From contig JAVTVJ010000303.1 of assembly GCA_034509425.1 (NCBI GenBank), positions 186,001-250,000 on the forward strand: a DNA stretch of 64,000 nucleotides, given 5' to 3'. A program made the position numbers and the translations under genes. The stretch is from Eopsaltria australis (Eukaryota > Chordata > Aves > Passeriformes > Petroicidae). Below the pieces are notes generated by a model. That model was not told the DNA's origin. It saw only the letters and a list, made by a program, of their open reading frames with translations, and made no database searches. Below are positions 12,701 to 25,103 of the stretch, one piece after another. How positions within the stretch are numbered: the first letter of the stretch is position 1; each line of letters begins with the position of its first letter.

Positions 12701-15700
12701 CTTGCCACCCAAACACACATTATGCAATGGCAACATTGTAGGGAAATGCTACAACCCCACGTCAGGATTTTTCCTTGTCTCATATCCAACATCTAGTGTC
12801 TGAATGAAGCACATGTACACCAGATTTAGGGAGTAAAAGCTCTCACCTGATTATCATCTGAAAGCATTCAGCCCTGAGAAATAACTCCCCCTTGTCCCCT
12901 CTCACCCTAACAACACGTGCACTTCAGCAGCAGTGCTGAACAGCACTTCAGCCTCACTGCTTCAGGACAGCTGGCTCTGAAAGCCTGGGGAGGTATTTAA
13001 CAGCAGCCACATGAAGGTGAAGAGCAAGAGGATCTGGTCTGTGATTAACATTACTCATTTGTATTTGGCATAGAAGAGACTTGGAACTCACTACTTGTTG
13101 CTGCTCCTCATCTGAGGAGTGATGTACATCAATCCATTCTCCATCGTCATTGTCCTCCTCCTCACTCAGACTAGCACTTTCCCAGCCATCTGTTCAGGAA
13201 CCAAGTACAGAGCAGTTAACAGAGATTCATCTTCACTACCTGGATTAACAGAAATTGATGCTTGGATCACTTGCTCTTGCTGCCTTTCATTTATTTCACC
13301 CATCTCCTAACTGCATTTTGCCCCAGGACATGATCCATGCTGTGCTCTGCAAAGCTCAATTCTCATCTCCAGGGCAAGATCCTGAAAACAAGGTGCATTT
13401 GGGACAGCCTGAAGCACCACAGGAGTTTACAGACACTCAGTAATAGTGTTCCCCACTCCCAGCCACCTAAACCAAGAAGAGAAGTACTGTGATTTAAGCT
13501 GGCTTAGTTAAGACAGCCTAAGCACTGCTCTTCACTGCTGTGCTGAAGTCAGCAGCTTCAGCAAGCAAGCACAGTGCTAAAGTCATCACTGCACAGCCTG
13601 TCCCACCAGGGCCTCCATCCCCCCAGAACAGCTCCTGCAGCATCTCCAAGGCACTCAGACTTCATTCAACAAACCCTGCCTTGCTTTTAAAGACTCTTCA
13701 TCTTTTTTTCCCGACTCAGGCAGGGGTTCCAGGGTGTGTAAAGCATTTACACGGGAACTGAATTAAACAAGCCAAATATTATATCCATCTACTATTTTAG
13801 TATTCTACAATATTCAAAAGGTTTTGTTTGGGAGAAGCTGAACACAAAGTTTGCAGCTGTACTGCCTGTCCCTCCACTTCCCCACCTCAGTGTGTATCAT
13901 AAAAAGCAAAACACTACCAAATCCCACTTACTCTAGGACAGACATGTGCAAGCCAAGGCATAGCACAGCTGGAAATGAAATGCACAAACACCAGGTTCCA
14001 TGTCCACACAAAATCTTAGTGACAGTGATGATCAGAACAGAATTTTTAAAGAAAAAAGGCCAACCTTCCTCTTGGGCTCCTCCCTTTTCCTTTTGATCCT
14101 CAACCTCCAGTACTTCTGCCCCTGGAATGTAGTCTTTGGCATCCAGCTCTCCATACTCATGAATCCTGGCTTCCACCGAGGCCTCGGTGGGCTTACCCTG
14201 TACATTAACAGAACACACGTAAGGCAGGCTGCTATTTTAATGTCCACCAATCCATGAAAATACCTGGGGGAACAGGAGGGTGTGGGTCCAAACACCTTTC
14301 CTTATTTCATGAGACAGAGTTGAATCACTCAAGTTGAATGCATCTCAGAAAATGGTTGAGCTTCAGGAGCATGATCTAACCATGAATTAGATCAACCTGA
14401 ACTAAGGAAGTGTGGAAATAATAGCACACCACATCCAAAACCAGCAGGCAGAGGAAAACACAGGTTTGACTCCACCTTCTCAAGAGGATACTGAGACCAA
14501 TTCTCATCATTTTTGTTTTTAGTGAATACCACACACTTACCCTGAATTTCTTCTGCAGCATCTCTGGGTTCAGAGAGCGGAACAGGTGTATCAGAGTTCT
14601 TGCAGCCATCATCACATCTGCCCAGAAAATGAGAGAGTCAGGAGAAAAGCAGAACTCTGAGCAAACCAAAAGCCCACAGAGATCACCAGCACTTACAGCT
14701 GACTCATGTGTTCTCTGAGGTTATGGCTCCCTCTGATTTCTCTAGTATAGAACACAGCACTTCCTCAGGGCTAACTCTTCTTAACAGTCCCTTTCCTTGC
14801 TTTATTTTTGTCAATTAGTTCCCCTGCCATAGCCACCCTGGACTGTTTTATCTCCCATAGATACACACTCCAAATAGAGAGATGTAAGCCAAACACTGAA
14901 AATGGTCCCAGCCCATAAAAACCAATTAGGACAGCAATGTCACAAAGGCTGAAACTGAAGACCACATAATACAGGAAAAAAAGGAGTTTGAAGTCATATC
15001 CATGTAATATTTACTTTTATTTTTATGCGTCTTGTACTGAACAAGGTCTTGGAGCAGATCTTCACTCATGGCTAAGGGACACCTCGCAGTGATTTCTTTT
15101 ATTGCGTTGATTCTAAAAAAATGGAAAATAGATTATTTTCTCAACACCAGTTAGGAGAAAGTGCCACTTAGAGCCTGAATTACCTGAAACTTGAAGAACC
15201 TTAGACAGCATTTATACAACATTTGGTGTAAAAGAAGAAAACCATCATAATATACTCCTAGCAAAAATACAGAAAGTTGAAGCTGACATACTTTTAACTC
15301 AAGCAGCTTCTTGAAAGCCTAGCACAAGTAACAGGAATAATTTGCAAGTGGTTTAAAAAAATACGTGTTTTATCACATTTGGAGTTTGACATGACTCCTA
15401 CACTTCTGTACCCACCCTACAGTCATGACCTCCCCAGAATTCTTGTCTGTGACAAAGTTGTTGGCAATGGTCATCAACACAGACTGGATAATCTGAAAGT
15501 AAGAAAAAAGAAGGTGCATTTAATAAAAACTTAACATGCTTAGATGTTATTAACAGACACATCCTTTCTCATAGAAAGACACATCAGGACATGCCAGTAC
15601 AGTCCACATATATTTTCTAAATACATATTTTCTTGCAGAAAATAAGACAAACATCTTTTATTTTCCCCCTTTATGAAACAATTCAGAATTTGCAAAAATA

Positions 15701-18700
15701 GCTGCAACTACTATAAGCTTTTGCAAACAATTTCACCAATTCCCTTTCCCCCTCCCCACATACACAGAGCTGAATTTCCATGCTGGCCTGCTGCCCATTT
15801 CACATCAAACACAAGTTTAACACTGACCTCAGGTGGTACCAGCTGATGTGAAGCCTGTGCAGCAAACAGAAGAATCCTTGTCACTTCTGGAAGAAAAGCA
15901 GGAAGATGTCAAAATATATTGCTGCAGCTTGCTCCAGCCATTAAACACATCCCTTAAAACTCAATAAGCTGCTCAGTCAGTCCCAAAACCATTCAGCCTG
16001 AACTTCTTTGGGACAACTGTTTCTCCCCTCCCCCCAAGCATTAGGAACTCCTCTGGCCTCTCCCAGCAGCAATAGCTTGCTAAAGCAAAAGGAAATGCTC
16101 CAGAAGTGGAGTCAAACACCAGTAAAAGGAAGCAGCATAAGGCACTCATGTTTAGCTCAGTTAGTCAGGATTAGGGACTCAGATTCCTCTTATTCCTTTG
16201 CTGCAGCTTTTCAATTCCCCAGGGTAAGGAGCCCTGAGTGCACACAGCCTCCACAGAAGGCCAAAGCACTTGGAACTCCTGGCAGTCAGGGACTTGTGCT
16301 TCCTTTGTCCACCCTGGACTGCCTACTCCTGGTTCCCACCAAAATCCACTGCTACCTGTCCATTTTCACTGCCACTTCCATGAAATGTCTGTACATGACA
16401 CATGAGGGATCAGCAATACCTGGAGTAGCCACTTACCCCTCTGATGGGGCTGGAGGAACCTCTGAACAAAGGGGTAGAAATTAAAAAGAAAAAGCTGCAA
16501 GGCAAAATGTAACATATTATCCTTTTGTCTTTGAACTTGAGATCACATTCATAAGCTGATGTATTGTTTTACACTCTCATTCTACAGTGTGCTCTCCAAA
16601 AGCCTCAGATTTTACAGCAAAACGTTGTCTACTATGTTGAGTTTGGTATTCGTGGGACAAGGAAATTAATTGTACCAAGATAAATACAGCTGCAGTCTCC
16701 CTGTTACCATTGAAACTCTTACATGCTCTGAAACTTCCCAGTTTGGTCTGGATTACTCTTTACTTAATCCAGTGCAAATATTTTATCAGTGGGTAGTCTG
16801 CACCAAACCCTCCAGGTGCAGGAGCTGCCCGTCTCCCTCTTGTTCAGCACCACCTGACTGACACCTCTGTGGTCAGCATGAGCAGCTTCTCAGGAAGCTC
16901 TGGGAAGCACCAAGTTCTCCTCTGTTCTTTAGGTTCAGCTCAGCTATTCCAGACCAACAGCTTTCTCCTAGGAGAGCTCAGTTAGTACCACAAAAAGCCT
17001 GTACCACTGTGCCATTCCACGAGGCCCCCTGGCACCTCCCTGACCATCCCTAAGCACTTCTGGACACACAGAAAAATTAAACCTCATTTTCCAGAGACAC
17101 AAGGCCAGAACATGCCAAGACAGGCTGGCTGCCAAGAGACCACCATAGAATTATCCAAGTACACACCTCATGTATTCCAACCAGCCTGGAGATTAGGTCC
17201 ATGAACATCATCTTCACTTCAAATCGCTCCTTGCAGTTCTCCAGCTGCTTCAGCAGCTTCTCAGCAAAGTCTGGAAGAAGCAAAAATGGATTTGCAGTGA
17301 ACTGAAAGACCACAACACAGAACTCAAATGGGATTAGGGTCAAAAGGGGCAGTTTCATTTGTTCTTATTTCTAAGCCCCAGTGCCCTTTCACAGAAGAAA
17401 TTCAAGGTGACTAAAGCACTTATTCCAGTGGGTTATTTTACTTCTCATGTGCCTAAGAGGCCTGATGTGCACAGGTTCAGCAGAAGGAACTGGCAGACAT
17501 TCCCCAGCACCCCAAGTGCTGGGTCAGCATTAAAAGCTAAATTCTTAAGATACATTTTGGGTTGAACCGAGAAAACGACACTAGTTCACTAGACTAGACA
17601 ACGACCAAATCAAGTGCTGTTGGATTAACACAAATTGCACTAAGAGAATTCACTGTACACTCACCTTGGGGATCGTGAATCAAGTGAATGGCAGAGAAGT
17701 TGAACACCTCTGGCTTGCTCTTCTTTTTCTGCTTCTGCATGGAAACAAAAGTAAGAGACATTTCTCTCTTTCTATGAGTAAAGTGGTTCAGTTCCAAGGC
17801 TGCTGTCAGAAGACTGCTGCCTCTTCAAGATGATTTTTAAAATTATCCCTGGCTTTTAAAAACTATCCCTGTTTTCAACCACACAGCATTATCTGCCACC
17901 TGTAGCTCCACAAGCAGGGCAACAACAGGACTTCTGCACTACAAGGACTAAGCCAAGATGATGGGAAGCCAGACAGCCCTCTCTCTCCTCACCTTGAGGA
18001 CCTTCATGGCTTTCTCCAGTTTCTTCTTGCGCTTGGTGGTTTTCTTGTTGGTGGCGTAGCGCATCATCAGATCTCTGGCTGTGGGACCATCATCCTTGGG
18101 GACAGAACACAACACTCAGGCAACCCAGGCTTCAAATGGCCATCAGAGAAACACCACCAATATTTTTCAATACCACAGGCTTTGAAAATTATCCTCCTTC
18201 CTAAGTGTCAGAACACATAGGTACCAGCATTTAAAAAGAAAACAGCTCTTGGCATATCTCTTTTAACAGACAGCAAAGGCATCCTGCCATCACTTGGGGG
18301 CAGCTGTCACACGCTGAAATTGTTTGTGAAGCACAGAGAGGAAACTACACAGGACAGTAGCACGGAGGCAGAGTCACCAAGATGACAGAACCATTAAGAG
18401 GTCTGAAAAACAGAGAAGGGAATATTTGTTCACAACACCCACCTCAGACTCTGACTCACTGTCTTGTTTCTCATCTTCATCTTTCCCAAGGAAGAACTTC
18501 AAACCAGCAACTAACACCTGAAAAGTCAAGTGAACAAGCAACAGACAAATCAGTGAGGTTTGTTCGCAATGACAACTTATGAAGTTACATCCACATGAAA
18601 AAGGCAGCCAAGGTAACATCCAGTGTATCAGTGACTTCTGTTCTCACCTTGGTCACTTTGGAAAAGCAGGCAGTTGTGATGACATTGACTGTTTTGGCAT

Positions 18701-20487
18701 CATTCCTGGGAAAAAAACAAACCACATCTTTTATTTCAAGTCTGGCAATTTCACGTTATTCTCAGAAAACCAGTTCTCCTCAAATATCAAAGTAACTCGT
18801 TTCACACAAGACATGGTTTCTTCTCAGCTAAACCCCTTGGCAGAAGTTACAACCCCACTGGGCCACAATTAAGAAATCTACTTAAGTCACTGTCCCCTGC
18901 ATTATGTTTTGGACTACATGCCACAAATGATGCCTGTGTGCTCCACAGTGAATGGCAAACCAACACAAGCCCGCCAGACCCACCAAATATTCCTTCTGTA
19001 AAGCTCTATCATCACATCCAGGGATATCTTGGCAGCAGTGGGATTGCTGTCTCTCAGCATTGTGTACATGAAGTTCTGCAGTGCCTACAAAAGAAGTTGA
19101 ACACATGTTTTTAGAGGTCTTCCACACCAGCAGGAGGTCACCTCAAAGCACACATGGAAACCAAAGCACTCACTGTGTTCACTTTATTGTTCTTGTGTTT
19201 GGCATTGACGTTCTTGATGTCTGTCACAATGTGAGTGTACAGGGTCTGCAAGAGGAGAGGTGACAGGAGTAACACAGAGCAGTAACAAACCCTGTGCCTG
19301 AGCACTGACAGGGCATCCAGCTGGTCACCTCTGAGAACACCCCTGACTTACAGCAGGAAAAGAACAGCACGGTGTCCTGTGTTTGAAAATCATACTGAAC
19401 TTACAGGACAGGAAGGCAGGACAGTGAACAGCATCATACAGCATCAAACACTGCCTGAAATTCTGCCCCTGCTTCATTCAGGCCTGTTCTGACAGCCAGG
19501 TTTTTCACCTGCAGACACACCCAAACTGCTCAATCCCGAACAGGACAAGCCTACAGCCTGCAACAGCAAGGTGTTTACAGCAGCAGAACTCAGTTATTAG
19601 TCCAACAGTGAGATGGAGCCTCCAGCACTGCCTGCTGAAAGAGCTGAGCTATTTTAAACTCTGTTTTCCCAACCAAACAGAACAGCTGCCTATTCTGGCA
19701 CTACCTCTGGCAAGCTGGTCAAAACACACTGGAGATGCAGATTTTTGCCAGCACACCTTACCTTTCGTAGCAGCTTATCGTGACACCGCAGCAGCTGAAA
19801 GAAGAGCTCCAGCAGACTCGTGGGGTGTATTAAACTCTTGTTTCTCAGCAGGATCAGAGCCTTACAGAAGGTCTGTAACACAACCCAAATTTCACATTCC
19901 TCTCTATCGACAAACAAACCGCAAGCTCTCAGCTGACGCGAAGGGAGGGGGGAGCCCCAGGCCCGGTCTCACCATGCGCAGGTCGGGGTCCAGCACCGTG
20001 TGGTGGTAGGAGAGCAGCTCCTTCAGCTGCTGCGGGAAGCTGGCCATGTGCTCGGGGTAGCAGTGGGCAACCTGCAGGGGACAGGGGCGAGTGAGTGCTC
20101 CAGAGCACACAGGGGGCACCTCACAGGCCTGCCCGTGGGCAACACGCACTGAAAGCGGTACCAAGCACGGGCCGCCACAGGGCCAGGGCCGGGGGCTCAC
20201 CTGCGCCAGGAACATGAGCAGCTCGGCCAGCTCCTTGCTGGGCTTGTCCGGCTGGAAGGTGAAGATCTCCACATGGGACTGGTAGTGGTGGTACTGCTGC
20301 AGGAACTACACAGGGAACAGCGGCAGCTCAGAACACCCGCCCGCAGCCCCGCGCCCGCCCCAGCCGGCCCGATCAACCCCTCCCCGCGGTGCTGCACCTC
20401 CTCGGTGTAGGAGGTGGGGTCTCGCTTGATGAGGTTCTGCAGCTGCGGCAGGTTGCTGGGCAGTTTATTGCCCTGGCGGCCCGACAT
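9741..20487 (-). CDS. SDAD1: SDA1 domain-containing protein 1, 22 coding exons, complete
   Basis: Nucleolar factor, orthologue of yeast Sda1, required for 60S pre-ribosome maturation and export. Coding exons: 20487-20398, 20305-20201, 20071-19973, 19872-19762, 19245-19174, 19084-18984, 18705-18648, 18517-18443, 18094-17993, 17734-17665, 17270-17167, 16494-16437, 15886-15828, 15492-15416, 15112-15015, 14617-14541, 14197-14065, 13189-13095, 12630-12434, 11931-11847, 11478-11317, 9791-9741. Together 2079 nt encode 692 aa (human 687). The N terminus [18 protein letters not shown] and the block [20 protein letters not shown] belong to the conserved NUC130/3NT region. An acidic stretch ([16 protein letters not shown]) follows. 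The SDA1 domain includes [18 protein letters not shown] and [18 protein letters not shown]. The basic tail carries [19 protein letters not shown] and LKKRKQLLK. All phases agree. The donor after exon 17 (GTTGGC) is weak. The last intron, 9792-11316, is the longest. Confidence 0.97.
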
Positions 20488-20640
20488 GGCTGCGGCACCG
20501 GCAGCGCCTCCGCCACACGCTCAGCTGCGCGCCGCCATCTTGGCCCGCCCCCCGACGGCCGCCGCCGAGGGACAAACCTGTGCGGGACGCGCGGCCGCGG
20601 CTGTCAGCGCTCCCCTGGGGACACGGGCTGGGGACAAACA
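20488..20640 (-). promoter_or_regulatory. SDAD1: SDAD1 promoter / 5' leader with YY1 motif and tiny uORF
   Basis: This is a short GC-rich, CpG-rich segment between the SDAD1 ATG and the upstream tandem repeats. On the minus strand it reads CAAGATGGCGGC at 20542-20531, the YY1 consensus common near start sites of housekeeping and ribosome-biogenesis genes. The ATG inside that motif opens a five-codon uORF (20538-20521, MAARS then TGA). No TATA box is present. The SDAD1 ATG itself has a good context (GCAGCCATGT). Confidence 0.65.
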
Positions 20641-20664
20641 GGGAACACATAAATCAATAAATAA

Positions 20665-20764
<100 letters not shown>

Positions 20765-20774
20765 ATAAATAAAT

Positions 20775-21463
20775 ATCCAGCGGGGACAAACAGCCCTGTC
20801 CCACTGGAATAAATTGAATAAATAGCTAAATAAATAAATAAATGCATAAATATCCAGCGGGGACAAACAGCCCTGTCCCACCGGAATAAATAAATAAATA
20901 AATAAATGAATGAATAAATTAATAAATTAATTAATAAATGAATAAATAAATAAAAAATATCCAGTGGGGACAAACAGCCCTGTCCCATTGGAATAAATAA
21001 ATGAATAAATAAATGAACAAATAAATGAATAAATGAATAAATAAATTAATAAATAAATAAAAAAATATCCAGTGGGGACAAACAGCCCTGTCCCACTGGA
21101 GTAAATAAATAGATAAATAAATAAATAAATAAACATCCAGTGGGGACAAACAGCCCTGTCCCACTGGAATAAATAAAATAAATAAATAAATAAATAAATA
21201 AATATCCAGCGGGGACAAACAGCCCTGTCCCACTGGAATAAATAAATAGATAAATGAATAAATAAATAAATGAATAAATATCCAGCAGGGACAAACAGCC
21301 CTGTCCCACTGGAATAAATTGAATAAATAGATAAATAAATAAATAAATGCATAAATATCCAGCGGGGACAAACAGCCCTGTCCCACCGGAATAAATAAAT
21401 AAATAAATAAATAAATAAATATATGAATAAATAAATAAATAAATGTCCAGTGGGGACAAACAA
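20775..21463. repeat. AT-rich minisatellite, eight units plus a truncated ninth
   Basis: Each unit starts with a GC-rich core of about 33 bp (ATCCAG, then GGGGACAAACAG, then CCCTGTCCCACTGG) followed by an (AATA)n-like spacer of variable length. Cores start at 20775, 20852, 20959, 21067, 21135, 21204, 21280 and 21357. A ninth core at 21445 breaks off after GGGGACAAACAA. Unit lengths are 77, 107, 108, 68, 69, 76, 77 and about 88 bp. The core is an imperfect inverted repeat: CCAGTGGGGACA pairs with TGTCCCACTGG across an 8-nt loop. A matching 12-mer, GGGGACAAACAG, occurs as single-copy sequence at 20630-20641, beside the array. The minus strand lacks stops in all frames across the array, which produces long spurious ORFs. 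Confidence 0.97.
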
Positions 21464-22558
21464 CTTTTAAGTTGAGCTGTTGGTCAACATTATAGAAAGC
21501 TGATCTCTTCGTTTGCATACACTTCATTAGCTTACACTTCCTCTAGGCAAGTGCTTATTTACATTATTTATATAAGAAAAATTGTCATTCCTTGACACAG
21601 TGCACTTAGCAAACGGTGGTAAATAATTCCTGCTCAATAAAGGCTCTAATTTACAACCAGACAACATCTATCAGAAGGGCATCAAGGCTTAAGCATGGCA
21701 CTAAAAGATGCATCATTAAACAACTAGCACATCGGAGAATATTCCCTATTGTGCCTTCCATGGAAAAAAGTCCAGCTTTATGGGCCTTTTGTCAAAGATT
21801 TTACTTAGGAAGCCACAAAAGCCAGATCCCTATGAAAATCAACACCTAACTCCTGTACTAGATGAATTTACGAAATTAGCCTTTGGAATCAATCTGACTT
21901 TCAACCAGCATCTTGAAAAAAGCCAAAAGCAAGGAAACAAACAATTTCTATTAAACAAACACTCTAAAAACTGCCTAAGCACCATCTTTATTATTCCCCG
22001 GAGAAATAACTCAGACCCTGGTGTCAGCATTTCTATCCCAAGCCTGGTGTCTCCTGCACACTGATTGCTCTGATGTCCATTGCTGATTGGGCCAGGAATG
22101 TTTCAGTTCACCTGGAAAAGGTCTATGTGTGTTTATTAAGCTCTAATTCTTCTTTTCTGAGGATAAGAAGCTTACAGGTTTTTTTTACATTTCATTTCAT
22201 TACAAAAGGAGAGCTGGCTTTCTTCTTTAAGGCATCCTTTTTTTGTTTCCATTCAAAGCTTTTAAACATGGGTGTGTCTCTTGCTGGGATTATAGAGAAC
22301 AAATTTGGGGTTTTTTCCTTCATTTTTAATTACTTGCTTTCCAGTATGGAATTATTACCTATTGTAGGGACTTCCATGACAGGATATTGGAAAGTTTTCC
22401 TTTTGTTGCATAGCTGATACAGGGGTTAACATGCCCTAAAAGAAGCAAAACAGAGAACAAATGCCCTGAAACTTAAAAGAATGGGTTTTGTTCCTAAGGT
22501 AAATTGGGTTCCATTAGAAACTAAAAAAGGGAAAGCTGTTACTAAGGTTGCTTGTAGG

Positions 22559-22594
22559 GCACAAAGATGTTTTTCTGCACAAAGATGTTTTTCT
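22559..22594. repeat. 18-bp tandem duplication
   Basis: The 18-mer GCACAAAGATGTTTTTCT occurs twice head to tail. A small local duplication with no further copies nearby. Confidence 0.85.
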
Positions 22595-22949
22595 GCACTG
22601 TATTTTTAATTTTTTCAATGAGTTAAGCTGTAGCTGCAGCTGGAGAGTTCATGGCTGTGACTGAATTACACATGATATTAGGTTGGGAATTTGGAGATGG
22701 GCAGCTCTTGGCTCTCTTTTGCTCTTGCTGCACTCAGCCCCAGCTTTTTATCCTGTCAAGAGCTGTAGAGTTGGAGTTTTTATAACACCTGAGAGGTTTT
22801 ACTTGAACAGTTTTAACATATTTGATTGCCAGCATTTCATTTAAACTCCATGTCAATTCCTGGCCCTTAACTGCTGTAGGGAATTTGTCTTCCTGGACTT
22901 AAAACTTGTAATTTTGTAATTGAGAACAGGGTCAGTGCTCATTTCCTTT

Positions 22950-22999
22950 AAAAAAAAAAAAAAGAAAAAAAGAAAAAAAAGGGGAAAAAAAGAAAAAAA
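22950..22999. repeat. A-rich simple repeat
   Basis: An A run with scattered G (AAAG-like) of about 50 bp. No retroposon body is recognisable upstream. Confidence 0.85.
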
Positions 23000-24227
23000 T
23001 AAGTCTCTAAGTCCTACAGAGATATTTATTTCTGGGTCACGACCCATAAATGATTTGCAGACTTCAGGCACAGGAACTGTGTTGTTTTGTTCAAGGGAGC
23101 AGGGGGATGTTCCTGTAATGGCTCGAGAAATGCACAGTCACTTGCAGCTCCAGGGGGAGAAGAACAGCCCAGCTGATGGTGCTGATGTGAAGCATTTGTG
23201 TGGATCCAGAGGCTTTTCAGCCTCAGCTTTGCTTGCTGTGGCATTCCTCTGCCTGCAACAAAAAATATTCCCTCCTCTGAGGGCAGGAATTGTTGCAAAT
23301 CTTGATTTAAAAGTTGAACCCGGCACACGCTCAGGGGTAACTGAACAGCAAAGGTTTGTTTGAAATTACAAACTGGCTTCCTAAAGGCTGCTTGAGTACC
23401 CCCAAAATACCAGTTTTGAATGAATGCCTTTTCATGTCTAATGAGGATTAAAGAGGTGACATGGAGAAGAACTCTTAATTTCTCCCTCTCAGACTTTATT
23501 TCATAGCTGTGATCTAATAACTTGTAACATCACAGCATTCTGAGAGGGGGAACACCAGGATTTTGAAGATGAAAATACCTTTGAGACAAATTTTGGTGAG
23601 TTACACATGCCCACTACAATACTTAGTGCCAAGAGCTTCTTTGTTCTTGGCATTTCTTTGAATTGGCTTACTTTGCATGAGGGAGGGGGGAAATGGTATT
23701 TTTACAAGTGTATTTTTCATAACTCTGCTAGATCATCAGAATAATTTGTGTCAATCCTTTTTTACCCCTTTGCTCTTCAAATTTGGGCCCCAAGAGATTT
23801 TTTTTCTTTAGGACAGACACCTTGCACGTGAAAGAATATCCCTCAGATCACCTGGCTTAAAAATTCCTTTTTCAGGGATGATGAAAACTCCTGTTCTGTG
23901 GATTGCAGTTTCAAGAGTTAATTTAGGTGATGTTTGGATTTTGAGACTCTGATCCTGCACTGATTGCCAGGGCCTCAAAGCAGCTCAGTGATGCAGAGCT
24001 GATCCTGAAATGATAAACCAGTTCAGCCTCAATCTGTCAGAGGTTCTGCAAGTGCATGGAAATATTTCTATTCTGGTATTTTGGGAGGCTTTGCCTGTAA
24101 ATATAAGCAGTTATTTAGGGAGACCTTGATTCATTGTGAAAGAAAGAAGAATATGATACAGGTTTGGCTTCTTTTCATGCCTTCTTATTGAATTGGAATA
24201 GAACACACAGGCTGATGCAGAAAAAAG

Positions 24228-24233
24228 TTTATT
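24228..24233 (-). terminator. JCHAIN: JCHAIN poly(A) signal
   Basis: Minus-strand CAATAAAC about 870 nt after the TAG stop (25106-25104). It is the first canonical hexamer I see downstream, so 25103 to about 24210 is the likely 3' UTR. Confidence 0.65.
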
Positions 24234-25103
24234 GAATGTTTCACTAACAAAACTACAATGATGGGAATAAGGTTTTTGCTGTTCCATTACTCCAATTCCG
24301 AACCCAGAACCAGAGTCCTGCTCTAGCAATTTATGTTCCCTTCAGAGAATTTTTTGAGGTTTTAAATGCAAACTGAGAAACAAGAGAAATTTGAGCCAAC
24401 CTGATTTTTTTTCCCCACCACTTGAACCAGGAGCAGGGGTGGAAGAAGGCAGCAGTATCAGTAAAGCAGTGGGGAAAGTGAAATGCCCAACATCTCCCAG
24501 AGGAGCTGAGTATTCCTGGCACAGCTGAGGGCTTGGCAACTTTGCAAAACACTTCAGGGTAGAGGCATCATTTGATCTTCTCTGAATCTGTGAGCACTGG
24601 AAGCTTGCAGATGTCCAAGAGCTAGAAGGGTCCCTCATCTTTTCTCTCAAATGTGGTTTTACAATTCTCTTCCAAGGGCATAAATGTCATCAAAGGCCTT
24701 GTCTGAAGGTTGTGCAGAGGTCACTTCAGATTGCTCAGGGAGGAACAGGCACAGACACTCCTGCAGGAGACTGAAAGGGACAGGCTCCCCAGAGCTGGAA
24801 ATCAGTGCAGTTCCCTTGGCTTCAGGGAAATGACTGCCTTATACCTGCTGGGGATCTGGTCTGCATGGTCTGACACACAACAGGGCATTGCAGGGACGTG
24901 CCAGGGATGTGAGAAGGGAGACTGACAGCCAGGAGCTGCTCTTGGGAGCTGGCACGAGTCTGAGGTTGGAAATGGGCAGAGACAAGCTGGGTTACTGTAG
25001 GAGCTGGCATTTGGGGTGCTGCCATCCAGGTCCTGTGGTGCTATACATACATTTTGGAGAGGAACAGGGGGGCTCCAGGGCTCTGGCTCAGCAGAGAGCC
25101 CAG

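Larger units (their letters stand above)
21464..24200. other. SDAD1-JCHAIN intergenic stretch
   Basis: About 2.7 kb with no exon I can support on either strand. It holds an A-rich tract (22950-22999) and an 18-bp tandem duplication (22559-22594). No CXC chemokine exon is visible here, although chemokine genes flank SDAD1 in mammals. In vertebrates with enamel the gene next to JCHAIN on this side is ENAM; I cannot recognise a relic by eye. Confidence 0.6.
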
